From contig JAGRPL010000012.1 of the NCBI GenBank assembly GCA_019449595.1, positions 88,860 to 152,859 of the forward strand: a stretch of 64,000 bases of DNA, read 5' to 3'. The translations under genes and the position numbers were made by a program. Source of the DNA: Rhodoferax sp. Its GTDB lineage: Bacteria; Pseudomonadota; Gammaproteobacteria; Burkholderiales; Burkholderiaceae_C. The notes beneath the pieces were generated by a model that did not search any database, was not told the DNA's origin, and was given only the letters and a program-made list of their open reading frames with translations. Of this stretch, positions 1-9,709 are shown in pieces (position 1 is the stretch's first letter; each line of letters starts with the position of its first letter).

Positions 1-55
1 AGGAACGCCGACCGTGGAAAAGAGCCCAGCAAACCTTCTTTTCAAGAGAAAACTC

Positions 56-484
56 ATGACAACTTTCAGCGCAAAACCCGCTGAGGTCGTGCACGAGTGG
101 TTTGTGATTGACGCGACCGACAAGGTCCTCGGACGAGTAGCCAGCGAAGTTGCTCTCCGTTTGCGCGGCAAACACAAGGCCATTTACACGCCTCACGTCG
201 ATACCGGTGACTTCATCGTCATCATCAACGCAGCCCAGCTGCGCGTCACAGGGGCCAAGTCCCTGGACAAGGTGTACTACCGCCACTCCGGTTATCCCGG
301 CGGTATCACAGCCACGAACTTCCGCGACATGCAATCCAAGCATCCTGGCCGCGCCTTGGAAAAGGCCGTCAAGGGCATGCTGCCCAAGGGTCCCCTGGGC
401 TACGCCATGATCAAGAAGCTCAAGGTGTACGGTGGTGCCGAGCACCCGCACACTGCCCAGCAACCCAAAGTGTTGGAAATCTAA
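56..484 (+). CDS. rplM: 50S ribosomal protein L13
   Basis: Structural protein of the large ribosomal subunit that binds 23S rRNA early in assembly. The 142-residue product has the usual L13 length and core: [18 protein letters not shown] near the start and the [17 protein letters not shown] stretch near residues 100-120. A GTG further upstream at 14 would add 14 residues, but the ATG at 56 follows an AAGAGAAA Shine-Dalgarno-like stretch and gives the family length. It lies 11 bases before rpsI, the standard rplM-rpsI operon. Confidence 0.97.
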   Translation: MTTFSAKPAEVVHEWFVIDATDKVLGRVASEVALRLRGKHKAIYTPHVDTGDFIVIINAAQLRVTGAKSLDKVYYRHSGYPGGITATNFRDMQSKHPGRALEKAVKGMLPKGPLGYAMIKKLKVYGGAEHPHTAQQPKVLEI

Positions 485-495
485 GGAGCTATCTG

Positions 496-888
496 ATGAT
501 TGGTGAATGGAACAATGGCACCGGCCGTCGCAAATCCAGCGTCGCCCGTGTGTTTCTGAAAAAAGGCTCCGGCCAAATTGTGGTGAACGGCAAGGACATC
601 CAGAAGTTCTTCGGCCGCGAAACCTCGATCATGATCTGCAAGCAGCCCCTGGTGCTGACCAACCACGCCGAAACCTTTGACATCATGGTCAATGTGGCCG
701 GTGGCGGCGAGTCTGGTCAGGCTGGTGCCGTGCGCCACGGGATCACCCGTGCCCTGATCGATTACGATGCGACACTCAAGTCCGAGTTGAGCAAAGCCGG
801 CTTCGTGACGCGTGATGCGCGCGAAGTCGAGCGCAAGAAGGTCGGCTTCCACGGCGCCCGTCGCCGCAAGCAGTTCTCCAAGCGCTAA
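496..888 (+). CDS. rpsI: 30S ribosomal protein S9
   Basis: Small-subunit protein whose basic C-terminal tail reaches the P-site tRNA. The 130 residues match family length. The [19 protein letters not shown] signature is present, and the protein ends in the typical RRRKQFSKR tail. An AAGGAG ribosome-binding site lies at 483-488. It is cotranscribed with rplM and followed at once by an intrinsic terminator. Confidence 0.97.
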   Translation: MIGEWNNGTGRRKSSVARVFLKKGSGQIVVNGKDIQKFFGRETSIMICKQPLVLTNHAETFDIMVNVAGGGESGQAGAVRHGITRALIDYDATLKSELSKAGFVTRDAREVERKKVGFHGARRRKQFSKR

Positions 889-911
889 TCGGGTTCGTAC
901 ACCGAATCAAG

Positions 912-942
912 ACCGCCCCGGCTATGCTTGGGCGGTTTTTTT
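912..942 (+). terminator. Intrinsic terminator of rplM-rpsI
   Basis: A perfect 7-bp stem (ACCGCCC at 912-918, GGGCGGT at 930-936) with an 11-base loop, followed by a run of seven T (936-942). It ends the ribosomal-protein operon just before the ribosome-binding site of the next gene. Confidence 0.85.
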
Positions 943-958
943 ATTGGAGGAGCAATTC

Positions 959-1687
959 ATGCGTTTTCGGCTATTACGCCGCCGCCTCACCATCAGCGCT
1001 CCGCGCATGGCCGTGCGCAGCGCCTTACCCTGGCCTTTCCGCTGGATCATCCTGGCCGTTGTGCTGGGGTTTTGCTCCGCCATCGGCTTGTGGGCCTTCG
1101 AGTTTGGCAAGAACATTGCCGGGCTGGAGAAGGGCTCCCGGGAGGAACTGACCCGTTTGCATGCCGAGCTGGCGGCTGCGCAGGCCGAACTGGCCAGCGT
1201 GAAGGACGAGCGGGACAAGGCGCAGTCCGTTGCCAATACCGCGGACACCCTGGTGACGGCCGAGCGCGCTTCGCATGAACGGTTGTTGGCGCAGGCCAAG
1301 CAGCTGGAGGCCGACAACCGTTCCCTGCGGGATGACCTCGGATTTTTCGAGAAACTGATCCCGGCCGTCGGCGGCGGGGGCATCGCCATCCGCGGTCTGC
1401 AGGCCGAGCTGCAGAACGGCACCCAGGTAAAATGGCAGGTGCTGGTGATTCAGTCCAACAAGAACGCGCCGGAGTTCAATGGACGGCTGGAGTTGTCGTT
1501 TTCGGGTACCGTCAACGGCAAACCCTGGGCGGCAACGCTGCCTGAGGGCGCACTGACCCTCAAAGTCAAGCAGTATGGCCGCGTGGAGGGGGTATTTGAA
1601 TTACCCGCCCAGGCGGTGGTGAAGGGTGTTTCCGCCAAGGTGTTGGATGGTTCGGTTGTGAAAACCACCCAATCCATCAAGTTGTAA
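959..1687 (+). CDS. Membrane-anchored coiled-coil protein, DUF6776-like
   Basis: A 242-residue protein with an Arg-rich cytoplasmic N-terminus, one membrane segment at about residues 28-47, a coiled coil at about 56-130 rich in Ala, Glu and Lys, and a beta-rich C-terminal domain. It resembles the DUF6776 family found beside bactofilin genes in betaproteobacteria; the family name is from memory. The start at 959 follows GGAGGAG. It lies 16 bases upstream of the bactofilin gene, so a shared envelope or cytoskeletal role is plausible but inferred. Confidence 0.75.
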   Translation: MRFRLLRRRLTISAPRMAVRSALPWPFRWIILAVVLGFCSAIGLWAFEFGKNIAGLEKGSREELTRLHAELAAAQAELASVKDERDKAQSVANTADTLVTAERASHERLLAQAKQLEADNRSLRDDLGFFEKLIPAVGGGGIAIRGLQAELQNGTQVKWQVLVIQSNKNAPEFNGRLELSFSGTVNGKPWAATLPEGALTLKVKQYGRVEGVFELPAQAVVKGVSAKVLDGSVVKTTQSIKL

Positions 1688-1703
1688 TAACTCGACGAGG
1701 TTC

Positions 1704-2105
1704 ATGATGTTCAACAAGAAAAAGCAGCCCCCCATCCGCAGCCTGATTGCCGACGGCAGCCAGATTACCGGAAACATTGCCTTTACCGACGGCCTGCGGG
1801 TTGACGGCAACGTGGGAGGGAATATCCAGGCTGCGTACGACGCTCCCAGCCTGCTGGTGATCTCGGAAACGGCCAGCATTGTGGGGGAAGTCGTTGCGGA
1901 CCACATCATCATCAACGGCAGCATCACGGGGCCGGTCCATGCCCGCCGGATGCTGGAGTTGCAGCCCAAGGCGCGCATTGAGGGCGATGTGCAGTATGCC
2001 GCCATTGAAATGCACCAGGGCGCCCTCATAACAGGTCGGTTGCTGCCCATTCTGGATGTGGAAGAGGAAAAGCCCACACTGAAACTGGCGGCAAATAACC
2101 AGTAA
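1704..2105 (+). CDS. Bactofilin-family cytoskeletal protein
   Basis: A 133-residue bactofilin (formerly DUF583). A short basic N-terminal tail is followed by a core of repeated hydrophobic-glycine strands (SQITGNI, LRVDGNVGGNI, ASIVGEV, GSITGPV, ARIEGDV) that fold as a right-handed beta helix and polymerise without nucleotide. The tail motif MFNKKKQPPI resembles membrane-targeting tails of the family. A CGACGAGG site precedes the tandem ATGs at 1704 and 1707. It is in an operon with the upstream membrane coiled-coil gene. Confidence 0.92.
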   Translation: MMFNKKKQPPIRSLIADGSQITGNIAFTDGLRVDGNVGGNIQAAYDAPSLLVISETASIVGEVVADHIIINGSITGPVHARRMLELQPKARIEGDVQYAAIEMHQGALITGRLLPILDVEEEKPTLKLAANNQ

Positions 2106-2165
2106 CAGAATTCCCGAGCGAATTGCTGTAGTATTGTTTCCCTTATTGATTTGTTGGAGTCATCC

Positions 2166-2531
2166 ATGAGTGCCGTAGCTGAAAATGTCCCTGCCGAAAT
2201 GCCCGATCCGATCCTGTTTACCGACAGTGCGGCGGCCAAGGTGGCGGACCTGATCGCGGAAGAGGGCAACCCGGATCTCAAGTTGCGCGTGTTCGTGCAG
2301 GGCGGGGGCTGCTCCGGTTTCCAGTACGGATTCACGTTTGATGAAATCACCAACGACGACGACACCACGATGACCAAGAACGGCGTGTCCTTGCTGATCG
2401 ACGCCATGAGCTTCCAGTACCTGGTCGGCGCGGAGATTGACTACAAGGAAGACCTGCAGGGTGCGCAGTTCGTCATCAAGAATCCCGGTGCGTCCAGCAC
2501 CTGCGGTTGCGGGTCGTCGTTCTCGACCTGA
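2166..2531 (+). CDS. erpA: Iron-sulfur cluster insertion protein ErpA
   Basis: A-type Fe-S carrier that delivers clusters to apo-proteins, including those of isoprenoid synthesis and respiration. The 121 residues show the three invariant cysteines: one in GGGCSGFQY (about residue 50) and the CGC pair near the C-terminus (STCGCGSSF). The start at 2166 follows a TTGGAGT site and gives the usual length. An in-frame TTG upstream at 2151 has no ribosome-binding site. Confidence 0.95.
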   Translation: MSAVAENVPAEMPDPILFTDSAAAKVADLIAEEGNPDLKLRVFVQGGGCSGFQYGFTFDEITNDDDTTMTKNGVSLLIDAMSFQYLVGAEIDYKEDLQGAQFVIKNPGASSTCGCGSSFST

Positions 2532-2542
2532 CCGTGCGTGGG

Positions 2543-2562
2543 CCCTGCGGCCTTACGCAGGG
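2543..2562. terminator. Hairpin at the erpA/anmK convergent junction
   Basis: A perfect 7-bp stem, CCCTGCG (2543-2549) with CGCAGGG (2556-2562), loop GCCTTA. A second hairpin follows at 2580-2600 with 9-bp arms ACGGGCGCC and GGCGCCCGT, inside the 3' end of anmK. Neither has a clear T-tract, so termination is inferred from position between convergent genes. Confidence 0.45.
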
Positions 2563-3671
2563 TAGATTGCACCAAGAACACGGGCGCCTCGGGCGCCCGT
2601 GACGCTTGGGACGCTAGCGGTTTGGCGCGTGATGGCCTGGCGTGCCAGCCAGGCAAAGGCCGTGGCCTCGACCTGCAGGGGTGGCAGGCCAGCCGTGGCG
2701 GACGACACCACCGGGCAGGCCGGCACCGCCGCCTGCAAGCGGCCCATCAGGTGCCGGTTCAGGGCACCACCACCACAGACAATGAGTTCGGTGCAGGCCG
2801 GGCTGGCCTGCAGCAGGCTGCGGGCGCAGGTCAGCGCGGTCAATTCCGTCAGGGTGGCCTGCACGTCCTGGGGCGGCACATCTTCCAGCCCCGCCCGTTT
2901 CTCGGCCAGCCAGGGCATGTTGAACAGGTCCCGGCCAGTGCTCTTGGGCGGCGGCTTGGCAAAGAAGGGTTCCTGCAGCAGGCGGTTGAGCAATGCTCCA
3001 TGGACCTGTCCCTGCGCCGCCCAGCGGCCTTCGGCATCAAATGGCTGGCCGGTATGGGCCAGGCACCAGGCGTCCATCAGCGCGTTGCCCGGGCCGCAGT
3101 CGAAACCGGCCAGCGGGCCTGCGTGGGGGTCCAGGATCGTGATGTTGGAAATGCCACCCACGTTGAGCACGGCCCGGACCTGATTGGGGCGCCCGAAGAA
3201 GGCCTGGTGGAACGGGGGCACCAGGGGGGCTCCCTGACCGCCTGCGGCGACGTCGCGGCTGCGGAAGTCGGCCACCACGTCAATGCCGCACTGTTCGGCC
3301 AGCAGGGCCGGGTTGTTGAGCTGCAGGGTGTAGCCGGTGCCGTCAAACTCCTGGGGCCGGTGGCGCACCGTTTGCCCGTGGGCGCCCACGGCGCGTACCG
3401 CAGAGGCCGCCACGCCGCATTGCAGCAGCAGCTGGTGAACCTGCTCGGCATAGATCCGCGCCAGGTCGTTGGCGGCCAGGGCTGCACGGTGCAACTCGTT
3501 GGTGGCGGGAGTGTTCAGGGCCAGCAGTTCGGCCTTGAGGGCGGCTGGCAAGGGGGCGCTGCAATGGCCCAGTACCGTTGGGTGCTGGCTGGAGAAATCG
3601 GCCAGCACCGCATCCACGCCGTCCAGCGACGTGCCGGACATGAGGCCGATGTACAAATCGGTCATGGACAA
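2553..3671 (-). CDS. anmK: Anhydro-N-acetylmuramic acid kinase
   Basis: Phosphorylates and opens 1,6-anhydroMurNAc to MurNAc-6-phosphate during cell-wall recycling. The 372-residue product starts with YIGLMSGTSLDGVDAVL, the nucleotide-binding signature of the family. It continues with GAHGQTVRH, VLNVGGISNIT and GFDCGPGNALMD, which are characteristic AnmK blocks. Its neighbour on the same strand is an M23 endopeptidase, which fits a wall-turnover pair. An internal ATG at 3665 is an equally possible start. Confidence 0.96.
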   Translation of the reverse strand: MSMTDLYIGLMSGTSLDGVDAVLADFSSQHPTVLGHCSAPLPAALKAELLALNTPATNELHRAALAANDLARIYAEQVHQLLLQCGVAASAVRAVGAHGQTVRHRPQEFDGTGYTLQLNNPALLAEQCGIDVVADFRSRDVAAGGQGAPLVPPFHQAFFGRPNQVRAVLNVGGISNITILDPHAGPLAGFDCGPGNALMDAWCLAHTGQPFDAEGRWAAQGQVHGALLNRLLQEPFFAKPPPKSTGRDLFNMPWLAEKRAGLEDVPPQDVQATLTELTALTCARSLLQASPACTELIVCGGGALNRHLMGRLQAAVPACPVVSSATAGLPPLQVEATAFAWLARQAITRQTASVPSVTGARGARVLGAIYPA

Positions 3672-3688
3672 GGCCCGGCGGGCGCGGA

Positions 3689-5074
3689 TTACTGCGCGTT
3701 GCCTGGCAGCATTTGCGCGGCGGCGACCAGTTGTTCGCGCACCAGTGCTGCGGCCTTGTTAAACAGGGGCTTGGCGGAGGCGGAGACCGGCACCGACTCG
3801 CTCTGGCGGGCGATGACCATGGGGTCCTGCTGCTTGCCGTCCACCCGGAACTCAAAGTGCAGGTGGGGGCCGGTGGCCCAGCCGGAGGAGCCCACCAGCC
3901 CGATGGTCTGGCCCTGGCTGACGTTCTGGCCCCGTTTCACGTTGATCTTGCTCAGGTGGGCGTACACCGTTTCATGGTTGTTGCGGTGCTTGATGAACAC
4001 CACGTTGCCATAGCCATTCTGCACGCCGGCAAATTCCACCACGCCATCGCCGACGGTGCGAGCCGGAGTGCCGGTGGTGGCGGCGAAATCGGTTCCCAGG
4101 TGGGCGCGCCACTGTTTCAGGATGGGGTGAAAGCGCATGGCGAAACCGCTGCTGACGCGGGAGAACTCCACCGGCGAGCTCAGGTAGGCGCGGCGCAGGC
4201 TTTGCCCGTCCAGGTTGTAGTAGCTGCCCTTGGTGAGGGAGTGGGTGGCGCCGGATGCCACGCTGGTTGCGGGCTCCTGGAACCACATGGCCTGGTGGGC
4301 CTTGCCGGCGTTGACGAACTCGGCGCTCAGGACCCGTCCGGCACGCAGGGGTTCACCGTCGCCTTCCAGGGTCTCGTACACCACCGAAAAACGGTCGCCC
4401 TTGCGCAGGGAGCGGCGGAAATCGATGTCACCCGAGAAAATTTCGGCCAGCTGGATGGCAATGGCGTCCGGAATGCGGGCATCGTCCGTTGCGGCAAACA
4501 GCGAGGACGTGATGATGCCGCTGGCCAGACGGGACGAAACCGTCATGGGCAACGTTTCCACGCGCGAAACGAATCCCTGGGCGGTCTTCTCCACGGTCAG
4601 GCGCTTGAACATGCCGTCGTCTTCCGGGCTCCAGCGGGCGCTGAGGGTTAGCAGGCCGTGGGTTTCGCTGGCTTCTGCGGTTACGTTGCGCCCGCCACGG
4701 CCCAGCAGCGCGCGCTGCACGTTGGCGTCGGAGCGGAGAAACGCGGCGGCCTGGGCATCAAACACCCCCAGGCGCTTGAGCAGGGTGTCGGCCGTGTCGG
4801 TGGAGCGGGTCACTTCCGAGCGGTACAGCCGCATGGCCTGGGTCTGCAGGGCATCGTTTTGCGGCTGCAGCGGCAGGGGGTCGACGTTTTCCACCACGGC
4901 GTGCACGGGCAGGTCGGACGCGTCGGGGGCCAGGGAAGCCACGGCAAAGGTGGCGCCCGTGCCACCCAGCAGCAGGGCGGTGGAGACAGCAATCAGGTGG
5001 CGGGGGTAGCGCTTGACGAGCTGGGCGGCGGAGGCAACAAGTGCGTCGGCGGCCTGCATCAGTTCGTGTTTCAA
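3689..5074 (-). CDS. M23 family murein endopeptidase, membrane anchored
   Basis: Zinc endopeptidase expected to cut peptide cross-links in murein on the periplasmic side. It has 461 residues with one N-terminal membrane segment (about 26-50) and a middle region resembling the N-terminal domains of MepM/OapA-type proteins. The LytM catalytic domain at about residues 320-425 carries the zinc ligands HLGTD and GPHLHFEF. It lies 17 bases upstream of anmK, suggesting cotranscription. Confidence 0.92.
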   Translation of the reverse strand: MKHELMQAADALVASAAQLVKRYPRHLIAVSTALLLGGTGATFAVASLAPDASDLPVHAVVENVDPLPLQPQNDALQTQAMRLYRSEVTRSTDTADTLLKRLGVFDAQAAAFLRSDANVQRALLGRGGRNVTAEASETHGLLTLSARWSPEDDGMFKRLTVEKTAQGFVSRVETLPMTVSSRLASGIITSSLFAATDDARIPDAIAIQLAEIFSGDIDFRRSLRKGDRFSVVYETLEGDGEPLRAGRVLSAEFVNAGKAHQAMWFQEPATSVASGATHSLTKGSYYNLDGQSLRRAYLSSPVEFSRVSSGFAMRFHPILKQWRAHLGTDFAATTGTPARTVGDGVVEFAGVQNGYGNVVFIKHRNNHETVYAHLSKINVKRGQNVSQGQTIGLVGSSGWATGPHLHFEFRVDGKQQDPMVIARQSESVPVSASAKPLFNKAAALVREQLVAAAQMLPGNAQ

Positions 5075-5230
5075 AATAGGGGCTCCGTTGGGGGTGGGGC
5101 GGCGCCTGAAGGCGCAAGGCCCCGGACTGCGATCGGGGCCGACTAAAATTCAGCCGCTGGCTTCCAAACGTCGCAGAAGAGGTCAGGCAGTATAACTGCC
5201 TCCTGCACCCCGGCATCGAGAAAAACCCTT

Positions 5231-6475
5231 ATGAATCAAGCCTCAAGCTCTCCGTTTGTTGTAACAGATCGTGTTCGTGAAGCGCTGGCCGTGTCCCTGC
5301 GCGGCTGCGATGAACTCATTCCGCAGGACGAATGGATCAAAAAACTGGCCCGATCCGAGGCCACCGGCAAGCCCTTGCGCATCAAGCTGGGGCTGGACCC
5401 CACGGCGCCGGACATCCACATCGGCCATACCGTGGTGCTCAACAAGATGCGCCAGCTGCAGGATCTGGGGCATACGGTGATTTTCCTGATCGGCGACTTC
5501 ACCACCATGATCGGCGACCCCTCGGGGCGCAACAGCACCCGGCCGCCGCTCAACCGGGAGCAGATCGAGGCCAACGCCAAGACCTATTACAAGCAGGCCA
5601 GCCTGGTACTGGACCCCGCCAAGACCGAAATCCGCTACAACAGCGAGTGGTGCGACCCGCTGGGTGCGCGCGGAATGATCCAGCTCGCCAGCCGTTACAC
5701 CGTGGCCCGCATGATGGAGCGCAACGATTTTCACGATCGGTTCAAGGCCGGCCAAAGCATCAGCGTGCACGAATTTCTCTACCCCCTGATGCAGGGCTAC
5801 GACAGCGTGGCGCTGCACAGCGATCTGGAGCTGGGCGGCACCGACCAGAAGTTCAACCTGCTGGTGGGGCGCCAGTTGCAGGTGGAATACGGCCAGGAGC
5901 CGCAGTGCATCCTGACCATGCCCCTGCTCGAAGGCCTGGACGGCGTGGAGAAGATGTCCAAGAGCAAGAACAACTACATCGGCATCTCCGAGGACGCCAA
6001 CACCATGTTTGCCAAGGTGCTGAGCATTTCCGACGTGCTGATGTGGAAGTGGTACACGCTGCTGAGCTTCCAGTCCGAGGCCGCCATTGCCGCACTGAAG
6101 GCCGAGGTGGAGGCTGGGCGTAACCCCAAGGACGCCAAGGTGGCGCTGGCCAAGGAAATCACGGCGCGCTTCCATTCCGCCGCCGCGGCCGACGCGGCCG
6201 AGCAGGACTTCATCAACCGCAGCAAGGGCGGCGTGCCCGACGAGATTGCCGAGCTGAGCCTGCCACTGGGCGAGGGCGGTGCCGCGGTGGGCATTGGCGC
6301 CCTGCTGAAGTCGGCCGGACTGGCCGCCTCCAGTGGCGAGGGCAACCGCCTGATCGACGGCGGCGGCGTGCGCGTGGACAGCAGCGTGGTCAGCGAAAAG
6401 GGCCTCAAGCTGGGCGCCGGCACCTATGTGCTGCAGGTGGGCAAGCGCAAGTTCGCCCGCGTGACCCTGGCCTGA
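5231..6475 (+). CDS. tyrS: Tyrosyl-tRNA synthetase
   Basis: Class I aminoacyl-tRNA synthetase charging tRNA-Tyr. The 414 residues contain the HIGH motif ([10 protein letters not shown], about residue 63), the KMSKS loop ([10 protein letters not shown], about 241-245) and a C-terminal S4-type RNA-binding domain (about 350-414). It is divergent from the M23 gene and 4 bases upstream of dtd. Both genes handle tyrosyl-tRNA quality, since Dtd clears D-Tyr-tRNA. Confidence 0.97.
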   Translation: MNQASSSPFVVTDRVREALAVSLRGCDELIPQDEWIKKLARSEATGKPLRIKLGLDPTAPDIHIGHTVVLNKMRQLQDLGHTVIFLIGDFTTMIGDPSGRNSTRPPLNREQIEANAKTYYKQASLVLDPAKTEIRYNSEWCDPLGARGMIQLASRYTVARMMERNDFHDRFKAGQSISVHEFLYPLMQGYDSVALHSDLELGGTDQKFNLLVGRQLQVEYGQEPQCILTMPLLEGLDGVEKMSKSKNNYIGISEDANTMFAKVLSISDVLMWKWYTLLSFQSEAAIAALKAEVEAGRNPKDAKVALAKEITARFHSAAAADAAEQDFINRSKGGVPDEIAELSLPLGEGGAAVGIGALLKSAGLAASSGEGNRLIDGGGVRVDSSVVSEKGLKLGAGTYVLQVGKRKFARVTLA

Positions 6476-6479
6476 GCCC

Positions 6480-6944
6480 ATGCAGGCGCTGCTGCAGCGG
6501 GTGCGCCGGGCCCGGGTCGTCGTCGACGGCCAGACCGTGGGCGAGATCGGGCAGGGCCTCTTGGTGCTGCTGTGCGCCGAACAGGGCGACACCGAGGCGC
6601 AGGCCGACAAGTTGCTGGCCAAGCTGCTCAAGCTGCGCATCTTCAGCGACGCCCAGGGCAAGATGAACCTCAGCGTGCAGGACCTGGACGGCCAGGGCAC
6701 GCCGGGCGGCCTGCTCATCGTCAGCCAGTTCACCCTGGCGGCCGACACCACCGGCGGCAACCGCCCCAGCTTCAAGAACGCCGCCGCGCCCGACGAAGGC
6801 CGGCGCCTGTACGACTACTGTGTGACCCGGGCGCGCACGGTGCACCCCGTGGTGCAGACCGGCGTGTTTGCCGCCGACATGCAGGTGGAACTGGTCAACG
6901 ATGGCCCGGTGACGATCCCGATGCGGGTGGCGCCGACGGCCTGA
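6480..6944 (+). CDS. dtd: D-aminoacyl-tRNA deacylase
   Basis: Hydrolyses D-amino acids (and glycine mischarged on tRNA-Ala) from tRNA. The 154-residue product has the SQFTLAADT active-site motif (about residue 82) and the C-terminal NDGPVTIPM motif that supplies the cross-subunit Gly-cisPro. It sits directly behind tyrS. Confidence 0.95.
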   Translation: MQALLQRVRRARVVVDGQTVGEIGQGLLVLLCAEQGDTEAQADKLLAKLLKLRIFSDAQGKMNLSVQDLDGQGTPGGLLIVSQFTLAADTTGGNRPSFKNAAAPDEGRRLYDYCVTRARTVHPVVQTGVFAADMQVELVNDGPVTIPMRVAPTA

Positions 6945-6946
6945 TT

Positions 6947-7000
6947 GCTATCAATACAGGAGCCGTCTGCGCAGGCCGCATAAGGGCCATCGGCGGTTTT
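6947..7000 (+). repeat. Dispersed GCTAT/CGCAG repeat, copy A (intergenic)
   Basis: About 54 bases between dtd and ybeY with the pattern GCTATCAATACAGGAGC, then TGCGCAGG, then CCGCATAAGGGCC. It matches at least four other copies in the window (15191-15249, 19712-19770, 31374-31429, 40162-40225). Confidence 0.6.
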
Positions 7001-7445
7001 AATAGGGATTTTGGTACCCCAGGCGCGCCATGATCTCGGTTTCGCGCAGCTCCATCACCTGGGCGTCTTCGTCCAGGTCGTGGTCCCAGCCCTGGGCGTG
7101 CAGCGCGCCGTGCACGATCAGGTGGGCGTAGTGTTCTTCCAGCGTTTTCTTCTGTTCCTTGGCTTCCTTGGCCACCACGGGGGCGCACAGTACCAGGTCG
7201 GCGGTGACCACAGGCTCCTGGGTGTAGTCGAAGGTCAGCACGTTGGTGGCGTAGTCCTTCTGGCGGTAGTCGCGGTTCAGCGTCTGGCCTTCTTCGGCGT
7301 CCACGATGCGCACCGTGATTTCGCCATCGACTTCCAGCGTGTGGCGAATCCAGCGCGCCACCTTGTGGCGCGGCAGTGCGGCGCGGTGTTTTTCAGCGTC
7401 CTTGAATTTGCCGAATTGCAGGGAGAGGGTGAGTTCTGGCAGCAT
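6999..7445 (-). CDS. ybeY: Endoribonuclease YbeY
   Basis: Metal-dependent RNase involved in 16S rRNA 3' maturation and ribosome quality control. The 148 residues contain the signature [16 protein letters not shown] (about residues 109-124), which holds the three zinc-binding histidines. Its start codon overlaps the phoH stop by one base (TGATG), the usual translationally coupled phoH-ybeY pair. Confidence 0.95.
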   Translation of the reverse strand: MLPELTLSLQFGKFKDAEKHRAALPRHKVARWIRHTLEVDGEITVRIVDAEEGQTLNRDYRQKDYATNVLTFDYTQEPVVTADLVLCAPVVAKEAKEQKKTLEEHYAHLIVHGALHAQGWDHDLDEDAQVMELRETEIMARLGYQNPY

Positions 7446-8458
7446 CAGCGGGCCTTGGGTGTGCGGGTTTTGGGCAGGTTGACGCGGGGCAGCTCGGGCT
7501 CCGCTTCGGGGATGGCGATGGCGGGCAGGTCGCTGACGCGGGCGGCGTCATAGGCGTCCACCACGCGCGCCACCAGCGGGTGGCGCACGATGTCGGCGCT
7601 GGTGAGGTGGGTGATGGCAATGCCGCTCACCCGGCGCAGCACGCGCTCGGCATCCACCAGCCCGCTGAGCTGCGCCTTGGGCAGGTCGATCTGGGTCAGG
7701 TCGCCGGTGATCACCGCCTTGGCGCCAAAGCCGATGCGGGTGAGGAACATCTTCATCTGCTCGGGCGTGGTGTTCTGCGCTTCGTCCAGGATGACAAAGG
7801 CGTTGTTCAATGTGCGCCCGCGCATGAAACCCAGTGGGGCGATTTCGAGTTGCTGGCGCTCGAAGGCCTTGTGCACCTGGTCGAAGCCCATGAGGTCGTA
7901 GAGTGCGTCGTACAGTGGGCGCAGGTAGGGGTCCACCTTCTGGTTCAGGTCGCCGGGCAGAAAGCCCAGGCGTTCCCCGGCCTCCACCGCCGGGCGGGTC
8001 AGGATGATGCGTTGCACCGCGCTGCGCTGCAGCGCGTCCACGGCGGCAGCCACTGCCAGGTAGGTCTTGCCGGTGCCGGCCGGGCCGATGCCGAAGGTGA
8101 TGTCGTGCTCGGCGATGTTGTCCAGGTAGCGCGCCTGGTTCTTGCTGCGCGGTTTGAGGTCGGCACGGCGTGTGGCCAGGCTGGGGCCCCCGCTGTCGTC
8201 GGCCGATCCGTCCCCCGCGAGCATGAGCTGCACCGTGGCCGGGCTGATGGGCTTGGCCGCCATCTCGTACAGGGCCTGCAGCATGTCCATGCCGCGCTGG
8301 GCCCGGGCCTTGGGGCCTTCCACCTTGAACTGCTCGTGCCGGTGGGCAATGCGCACCTCCAGTGCGGCCTCAATGGTGCGCAAATGCTCGTCGGTGGGGC
8401 CGCACAGGTGCGACAGGCGGGTGTTGTTGAGCGGAGAAAAAAGGTGTCGGAGGATCAA
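7445..8458 (-). CDS. PhoH-like ATPase
   Basis: Cytoplasmic P-loop ATPase of the PhoH family, usually paired with ybeY and linked to RNA metabolism. It has Walker [12 protein letters not shown] and Walker [10 protein letters not shown], preceded by a KH-like N-terminal part. The start is uncertain: a TTG at 8458 gives the family-like N-terminus [15 protein letters not shown] (337 residues), whereas the first ATG at 8515 would add 19 atypical residues. It is divergent from ruvA. Confidence 0.9.
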   Translation of the reverse strand: MILRHLFSPLNNTRLSHLCGPTDEHLRTIEAALEVRIAHRHEQFKVEGPKARAQRGMDMLQALYEMAAKPISPATVQLMLAGDGSADDSGGPSLATRRADLKPRSKNQARYLDNIAEHDITFGIGPAGTGKTYLAVAAAVDALQRSAVQRIILTRPAVEAGERLGFLPGDLNQKVDPYLRPLYDALYDLMGFDQVHKAFERQQLEIAPLGFMRGRTLNNAFVILDEAQNTTPEQMKMFLTRIGFGAKAVITGDLTQIDLPKAQLSGLVDAERVLRRVSGIAITHLTSADIVRHPLVARVVDAYDAARVSDLPAIAIPEAEPELPRVNLPKTRTPKAR

Positions 8459-8532
8459 GCTGATAATTCCAGTGGGCAGGCCATACGGCCCCCAATGATA
8501 GGCAACAAACGGCAATTAACCCAGGGCACACG

Positions 8533-9105
8533 ATGATCGGCAAACTCACAGGCACTTTGAGCGACAAAAATCCTCCCCAGGTCATCGTGGACTGTGGCGG
8601 CGTGGGCTACGAGGTGCAGGTGCCCATGAGCACCTTCTACAACCTGCCCGCCAGCGGCGAGAAGGTGTCGCTGCTCACCCATTTCGTGGTGCGCGAGGAC
8701 GCGCAGATTCTGTACGGCTTTGCCACGGCGGGGGAGCGGGACGCCTTTCGCGAACTCATCAAGATCTCGGGTGTGGGGCCGCGCACGGCCCTGTCGGTGC
8801 TCTCGGGCATGAGCGTGGGGGAACTGGCGCAGGCCGTCACACTGCAGGAAGCCGGGCGGCTGGTCAAGGTGCCGGGCATCGGCAAGAAGACCGCCGAACG
8901 CTTGCTGCTGGAACTCAAGGGCAAGCTGGGGGCTGACATCGGGCCGTCGGCGGCCGTGGCCAACGACGCCCAGGCCGACATCCTGCAGGCCCTGCTGGCG
9001 TTGGGTTACAGCGACAAGGAAGCCGCTGCCGCGCTCAAGGCCCTGCCGGCCGACGTGGGGGTGAGCGACGGCATCAAGCTGGCCCTGCGCGCCCTGGCCA
9101 AATAA
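8533..9105 (+). CDS. ruvA: Holliday junction helicase subunit RuvA
   Basis: Binds four-way DNA junctions and loads RuvB for branch migration. The 190 residues have the N-terminal OB fold ([16 protein letters not shown]), tandem helix-hairpin-helix motifs ([13 protein letters not shown] and [13 protein letters not shown], about 75-125) and the C-terminal RuvB-contacting domain. ruvB is at 10959, separated by two unrelated genes; ruvC is not in the window. Confidence 0.97.
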   Translation: MIGKLTGTLSDKNPPQVIVDCGGVGYEVQVPMSTFYNLPASGEKVSLLTHFVVREDAQILYGFATAGERDAFRELIKISGVGPRTALSVLSGMSVGELAQAVTLQEAGRLVKVPGIGKKTAERLLLELKGKLGADIGPSAAVANDAQADILQALLALGYSDKEAAAALKALPADVGVSDGIKLALRALAK

Positions 9106-9138
9106 GGCGCACCACCCGTTTGCGCGAAGGCCCGCGCC

Positions 9139-9699
9139 ATGCCCGCACTCACGTCATCCACCATTACCTTGATGGTTTTGCTGCCCCTGCTGGCGTGGCG
9201 CGTGCAGGCACGGTTTCGCCGGATGGTGGGGCGCCAGCGGCTGTCCCGCATCCGCCCCTGGATCACCCTGGTGCTGTTCCCGTTGCTGGTGGGGCTGTAT
9301 GCGCTGGCCGCTCGGACCCAGCCGGTGCTGCTGGCGTGGCTGGCCGGTGGCCTGCTGGCGGGGGCGGTGCTGGTGCGGTACGGCCTGCACCGGACGCAGT
9401 TTGAGCCGACCCGGCAGGGCCTGTTCTATACACCCAACGCGCACCTTGGAATTGCGCTGTCGCTGCTGTTCGTGGGGCGCATCCTGTACCGGCTGGTGGA
9501 GGTCTATGTGCTGGCGGCCGCGCCAACCTGGGAGTGGAGCGGTTTTGTACGCAGCCCCCTGACCCTGGTTGTCTTTGGCGTTCTGGCGGGCTATTACATC
9601 GCTTACGCCCTGGGCCTGGTCCGGTGGCGGGCCCGCGTTCTGCGCGCCAAGCGTGCACGCGAGGCCCTCGCCGCGCCCGGGGAACGGGCCGAGCGCTAG
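9139..9699 (+). CDS. Multi-pass membrane protein, CcdC-like
   Basis: A 186-residue hydrophobic protein with about five predicted membrane segments and a basic C-terminus. The layout and a short HLGIALSLLFVGRILYRL stretch recall the CcdC/DUF1453 family, but the match is weak and no catalytic motif is visible. It follows ruvA by 33 bases in the same direction. Function not assigned. Confidence 0.6.
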   Translation: MPALTSSTITLMVLLPLLAWRVQARFRRMVGRQRLSRIRPWITLVLFPLLVGLYALAARTQPVLLAWLAGGLLAGAVLVRYGLHRTQFEPTRQGLFYTPNAHLGIALSLLFVGRILYRLVEVYVLAAAPTWEWSGFVRSPLTLVVFGVLAGYYIAYALGLVRWRARVLRAKRAREALAAPGERAER

Positions 9700-9709
9700 C
9701 GGCGTACCC

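Noticed and set aside
2538..4013. 491-codon frame opposite anmK and the M23 gene
   Set aside because: No family likeness; antisense shadow of two well-supported genes.
5243..6775. 510-codon frame opposite tyrS and dtd
   Set aside because: Antisense shadow; tyrS has HIGH, KMSKS and S4 domain on the other strand.
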